This document shows, piece by piece, positions 5,778-6,507 of a stretch of DNA of 6,507 nt (the stretch's first letter is position 1; the number at the start of each line of letters is the position of its first letter). Source of the stretch: Thermococcus sp. (GTDB lineage Archaea; Methanobacteriota_B; Thermococci; Thermococcales; Thermococcaceae); assembly GCA_027001105.1 (NCBI GenBank), contig JALTMZ010000066.1:1-6507 (forward strand), in the 5' to 3' direction. Under the pieces are notes generated by a model. That model was not told the origin of the DNA and made no database searches. It saw only the letters and a list, made by a program, of their open reading frames with translations. The position numbers were made by a program, and so were the translations under genes.

Positions 5778-5792
5778 CTTAAAAATATATTT
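5778..5792 (-). promoter_or_regulatory. TATA-like promoter of the HAD gene
   Basis: The minus strand has AAATATATTTTTAAG, offering AAATATAT or TTTTTAAG as TATA box. Transcription is predicted around 5762-5755, with a leader of about 40-47 bases before the TTG start. It lies just after the serK terminator tract. Confidence 0.5.
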
Positions 5793-5813
5793 GGAATAAA
5801 AGTTAAAAAGCTT
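5793..5813 (-). terminator. T-rich terminator of serK
   Basis: Right after the serK TGA the minus strand reads AAGCTTTTTAACTTTTATTC, two T runs suited to archaeal intrinsic termination. Confidence 0.5.
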
Positions 5814-6507
5814 TCAGAAAAGATCCTCCAGCTTAACATCAATCTTATCTGGTATAAACGGCAATACATGCCTCGTTGTCTTTGGTGAGAAAACTTCTCC
5901 TCTTTTTACAAGCTCCATGACTTCCTCTTTGCTTGGTGCTTTTCTGATAAAGACATAGTCAATTTCTCCTTTGTCCATGTCCTCTTTTGCATCCTCCTTA
6001 AGACCATAGTAAATGAGCTCAATCTCTCCTTCAACGCTCATCTCATCAAGGACTTTGCTCACAATCTTCTGCTCTTTCAGCCCTCCTGGAATCTTGAATG
6101 CCTTATCCTTGCCAACAAGAGCAAAGGCGATTTCCCCTTTCTCTGCCAGTTCTTCAGCATCTTCACACTCTTCAACTGTAAGTCCTTCTTTCTTAAGTCT
6201 TTCAAGAACTTTTCCCAAGTCACCTTTGAACGCCGGGTACCAAGTATAAACTTTCACATCATCACTGAAGTAGTCCAAAATCACCGATGGAGCTTTTTTA
6301 GCCCCAAGTTTCATAAGACCAGCCCATCTGTGGTGTCCATCGACAATTAGGTACATATCTTCACCGGGGACTTTAGCTAAGAGCATCGGTTTCCAAAAAA
6401 CCCCTGAACCTGTAACACTTTCGATAAACGCTTCAAGTTCTTTTTGGACGAGTTGCTCGTGAGGCTTCATTTTTTCCAGCTCAATGAAAACATACTCAAC
6501 TTTTTTT
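5814..6507 (-). CDS. serK: ADP-dependent serine kinase SerK (5' end outside the window)
   Basis: SerK phosphorylates free L-serine to O-phosphoserine using ADP, feeding cysteine synthesis and serine metabolism in Thermococcales. The frame stays open upstream of the ATG at 6470 (KKVEYVFIELEK) to the window edge, so that ATG is internal and about a dozen N-terminal residues are missing; 230 are present. The fold is ParB/sulfiredoxin-like. The catalytic glutamate (E30 in the T. kodakarensis enzyme, as I recall) is the E of KPHEQL at 6458-6456. The nucleotide-binding motif DGHHRW is at 6341-6324, and the ending PFIPDKIDVKLEDLF is typical of the family. No membrane segment is present, so it is cytoplasmic. 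All recognised key residues are intact, so it should be active. It lies on the same strand as the HAD gene, which starts 98 bases beyond the serK stop. Confidence 0.95.
   Translation of the reverse strand, partial: KKVEYVFIELEKMKPHEQLVQKELEAFIESVTGSGVFWKPMLLAKVPGEDMYLIVDGHHRWAGLMKLGAKKAPSVILDYFSDDVKVYTWYPAFKGDLGKVLERLKKEGLTVEECEDAEELAEKGEIAFALVGKDKAFKIPGGLKEQKIVSKVLDEMSVEGEIELIYYGLKEDAKEDMDKGEIDYVFIRKAPSKEEVMELVKRGEVFSPKTTRHVLPFIPDKIDVKLEDLF

Noticed and set aside
6013..6249. Ser-rich plus-strand frame opposite serK.
   Set aside because: The serine bias comes from reading Glu/Lys codons of serK backwards, and there is no ribosome site or promoter.

Overview
The window looks like ordinary chromosomal DNA from a hyperthermophilic euryarchaeon of the order Thermococcales (Pyrococcus, Thermococcus or a close relative). 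The base for this is a near-complete ADP-dependent serine kinase (SerK), an enzyme first characterised in Thermococcus kodakarensis, at the right edge. Strong GGAGGTGA-type ribosome sites, BRE/TATA promoters and T-rich terminators agree with it, and so do AT-rich spacers and Lys/Glu/Ile/Val-rich proteins. I see no insertion sequence, CRISPR array, rRNA or tRNA.

Layout, left to right. (1) 1-891, minus: N-terminal 297 codons of a TldD-type metalloprotease with its HExxxH motif; the gene runs off the left edge. (2) 892-1033: a compact divergent promoter region. (3) 1034-1375, plus: a 113-residue single-domain cupin. (4) 1376-1465: a convergent spacer with a T-rich run for each strand. (5) 4844 down to 1466, minus: a tightly packed four-gene operon. 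In transcription order it encodes a zinc-ribbon protein with two C-terminal membrane helices, a second protein of the same architecture, a 164-residue helical protein with two GxxGY motifs, and an SPFH-domain protein ending in a Pro/Gln/Ala linker and two zinc ribbons. (6) 4845-5043: promoter of that operon plus AT-rich spacer. (7) 5044-5715, minus: a HAD-superfamily hydrolase with a probable TTG start. (8) 5814-6507, minus: serK, missing only its first residues at the right edge.

The operon is the most interesting part. Its gene set resembles the Bacillus subtilis ydjG-ydjH-ydjI group, in which two zinc-ribbon membrane proteins anchor an SPFH protein and recruit the phage-shock protein PspA. 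Here no PspA is visible, and a different helical protein of unassigned function sits between the anchors and the SPFH gene. I infer a membrane-surface scaffold or envelope-stress module in which the two anchors hold the soluble SPFH protein at the cytoplasmic membrane. Several translation starts here differ from the longest reading frame, and I chose them from ribosome-site and promoter geometry.
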